Shown piece by piece: positions 40,686-41,836 of a DNA stretch of 41,836 nt (within the stretch, counting starts at the first letter, position 1; every line of letters starts with the position of its first letter). The stretch is from an uncultured Rubrobacteraceae bacterium. Its GTDB lineage: Bacteria > Actinomycetota > Rubrobacteria > Rubrobacterales > Rubrobacteraceae. The stretch is from NCBI GenBank assembly GCA_902806015.1, contig CADCUZ010000052.1:1-41836 (forward strand), given 5' to 3'. Under the pieces are notes generated by a model. That model was given only the letters and a program-made list of their open reading frames with translations, made no database searches and was not told where the DNA came from. The position numbers and the translations under genes were made by a program.

Positions 40686-40703
40686 ATCCCACAAATGTGG
40701 GAT
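40686..40703. promoter_or_regulatory. Perfect 18-bp palindrome, candidate LuxR-protein operator
   Basis: ATCCCACA-AA-TGTGGGAT is an 8-2-8 perfect inverted repeat. Its centre lies about 46 bases upstream of the LuxR gene's presumed start point and about 60 bases upstream of that expected for the SnoaL gene (TTGCAC 40720-40725, 17 bases, GATTCG 40743-40748). Both distances suit an activator of the LuxR type. Confidence 0.7.
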
Positions 40704-40772
40704 TACCCTCGCGCCCCGCTTGCACTACCGTCCAGCCAACGAGATTCGGGCGAACGAAAAGGAGGAACAGAC

Positions 40773-41204
40773 ATGTCGGCGGAAGAGAACAAGGAGCTGG
40801 TGCGCCGCTTCGTGGAGGAGTTCTGGAACGAGGGGAACGCGGCTACCGCTGACGAGCTGATGGCGCCAGACGCCGAGATCCACATACCCACCGGAGAGGT
40901 GGTCGATCTCGACGGGCTCAAGGGTTTCGCCGCTACGTTCCGCGGATCATTCCCCGACTGGCATTCGACCCTCGAGGAGCTGGTCGCGGAAGGGGACAGG
41001 GTGGCCGAGAGGTGGACCGGGCGAGGCACGCACCTGGGCGAGCTGCAGGGCATCCCTCCCACCGGCAAGCGTGTCGAGGCGCCGGGTAGCGTCTTCTACC
41101 GCCTCGTCGAAGGAAAGATCGTGGAGTTCCGCGGACAGTTGGACATGATGGGCCTGATGCAACAGCTGGGCGCGATGCCGTCAGCGCAGCAAGTCGAGGC
41201 TTAA
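40773..41204 (+). CDS. SnoaL-like ester cyclase family protein (second paralogue)
   Basis: 143 residues from ATG 40773 (GGAGG 7 nt upstream). NKELVRRFVEEFWNEGNAAT, FAATFRGSFPDWHSTLEELV, AEGDRVAERWTGRGTHLGEL, TGKRVEAPGSVFYRLVEGKI and GQLDMMGLMQQLG are the standard blocks. It is similar in layout to the protein at 38378. The substrate is unknown. The cupin gene follows after 65 bases on the same strand, and the divergent LuxR protein is the likely regulator. Confidence 0.87.
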   Translation: MSAEENKELVRRFVEEFWNEGNAATADELMAPDAEIHIPTGEVVDLDGLKGFAATFRGSFPDWHSTLEELVAEGDRVAERWTGRGTHLGELQGIPPTGKRVEAPGSVFYRLVEGKIVEFRGQLDMMGLMQQLGAMPSAQQVEA

Positions 41205-41269
41205 CCTACTCTGCAAACAGTGACAAGTAGGCCTTCGTTGTTGTTTGCTCTAAGAGGAGGCGTCAGAGG

Positions 41270-41773
41270 GTGGCAAGAAGTAGCGTGCTGGTCGCGCCAG
41301 GAGAGGGCGAGGTTGCCCTGCGCGGAGGCGTCGGGGTCGTCCGTAAGATTTCGGCGGCATCGGACGGAGCGTTCTCGGTGTTGGAGCACCCTTTGGAGCC
41401 CGGCGCGCTGGCTGCACCGCCGCACACGCACGCGGACGTGGACGAGTACTCGTTCGTGATCGAGGGCGAGATCGGGGTGCTGATGGGCGAGGAGACGTTC
41501 CGGGCCGAGGCCGGAGCTTACGTCCTCAAACCTCGGGGCATTCCCCACACGTTCTGGAACCCGGGTCCCGAACCCGCGAGGGTGCTCGAGATCATCTCGC
41601 CCGCGGGCTTCGGGGAGTACTTTGTAGAGCTCGCCGGTATCCTCTCCTCGACGCCGCCCGGCGAGCCACCCGATTTCGCCGAGATCTCGGATCTGGCCGG
41701 CAGGTACGGAACAACCTTCCACATGGAGCGGATGCCCGAGATCATGGAGAAGCACGGGGTGACGCTACGATAG
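41270..41773 (+). CDS. Cupin-domain protein
   Basis: 167 residues from GTG 41270. Cupin motif 1 is PPHTHADVDEYSFVIEGEIG (H-H-E ligands) and motif 2 GAYVLKPRGIPHTFWNPG (fourth ligand H). Together they form the metal site of a single-domain cupin. The C-terminal 60 residues (GFGEYFVELAGILSSTPPGE, GRYGTTFHMERMPEIMEKHG) are like those of quercetin dioxygenase-related proteins. The enzyme activity cannot be told. Probably co-expressed with the SnoaL gene. Confidence 0.88.
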   Translation: MARSSVLVAPGEGEVALRGGVGVVRKISAASDGAFSVLEHPLEPGALAAPPHTHADVDEYSFVIEGEIGVLMGEETFRAEAGAYVLKPRGIPHTFWNPGPEPARVLEIISPAGFGEYFVELAGILSSTPPGEPPDFAEISDLAGRYGTTFHMERMPEIMEKHGVTLR

Positions 41774-41797
41774 TGACTACGACGATTTTTGCTGCGC

Positions 41798-41819
41798 CGG
41801 GCCCGCTGTACTGGGCCCG
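41798..41819. terminator. Hairpin after the cupin gene
   Basis: CGGGCCC (41798-41804) pairs with GGGCCCG (41813-41819) around an 8-base loop, 25 bases after the stop. There is no T-run after it on the plus strand; on the minus strand a T-poor region follows. Confidence 0.5.
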
Positions 41820-41836
41820 TCCGCTGGCTCTACGCG

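Overview
The window is about 42 kb of high-GC bacterial chromosome. Its gene set (ADP-forming acyl-CoA synthetase fused to a GNAT domain, deazaflavin-type reductase, MeaB, DUF5946, HxlR and SnoaL proteins, frequent GTG/TTG starts) suggests a deep-branching actinomycete, most likely Rubrobacter or a close relative. That assignment is inference from protein resemblance, not from a marker gene. The 2-oxoglutarate dehydrogenase E1 is a stand-alone enzyme beside a separate E2, unlike the fused Kgd of mycobacteria and corynebacteria.

Layout. 1-5.2 kb is a damaged accessory zone: a glyoxalase-like gene cut by the window edge, the 3' half of a tRNA-His gene, a dead tyrosine integrase fused to a broken hypothetical gene, a truncated TauE/SafE permease, an intact GT4 glycosyltransferase, a glycoside hydrolase family 2 fragment and a VIT-type transporter. 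5.5-15.6 kb is mostly sound: the acyl-CoA synthetase/GNAT protein, a ruined secreted Ig-like protein, a coupled ECF sigma / anti-sigma-like / MscS operon, a STAS protein, class I fructose-bisphosphate aldolase, an unannotatable-by-length 50-residue basic protein, a YyaL/DUF255 protein and DUF5946. 15.7-19.9 kb has a YeeE/YedE deletion chimera, an orphan Imm-5 type immunity gene, a trans-sulfuration enzyme with a possible pseudoknot leader, and a divergent HxlR regulator / group 2 sigma factor pair.

19.9-23.1 kb is the strangest part: a small TPR gene is split into two halves 2.86 kb apart, and the intervening DNA holds an intact inverted paralogue of the same gene plus decayed genes (a methyltransferase and two unrecognised remnants).

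23.2-34.3 kb is central carbon and acyl-CoA metabolism: OGDH E1-E2 with a strong terminator, a vapBC module, OsmC-MeaB, an F420-type reductase, divergent acyl-CoA synthetase and thiolase, an isoprenylcysteine methyltransferase-like protein and a gamma carbonic anhydrase. 34.5-41.8 kb is accessory: an MBL-fold hydrolase, a PAP2 protein lacking its motif-2 histidine, a PrmA-like methyltransferase, and two regulator/SnoaL loci. One is a TetR gene divergent from a SnoaL gene, with a perfect palindrome on the -10 region. The other is a probably leaderless LuxR gene divergent from SnoaL-cupin, with a perfect 18-bp palindrome between them.

No rRNA gene, complete tRNA gene or CRISPR array is visible. 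The window's most notable signals are the split TPR locus, the candidate pseudoknot leader, and the two paired regulator/SnoaL loci with palindromic operators.
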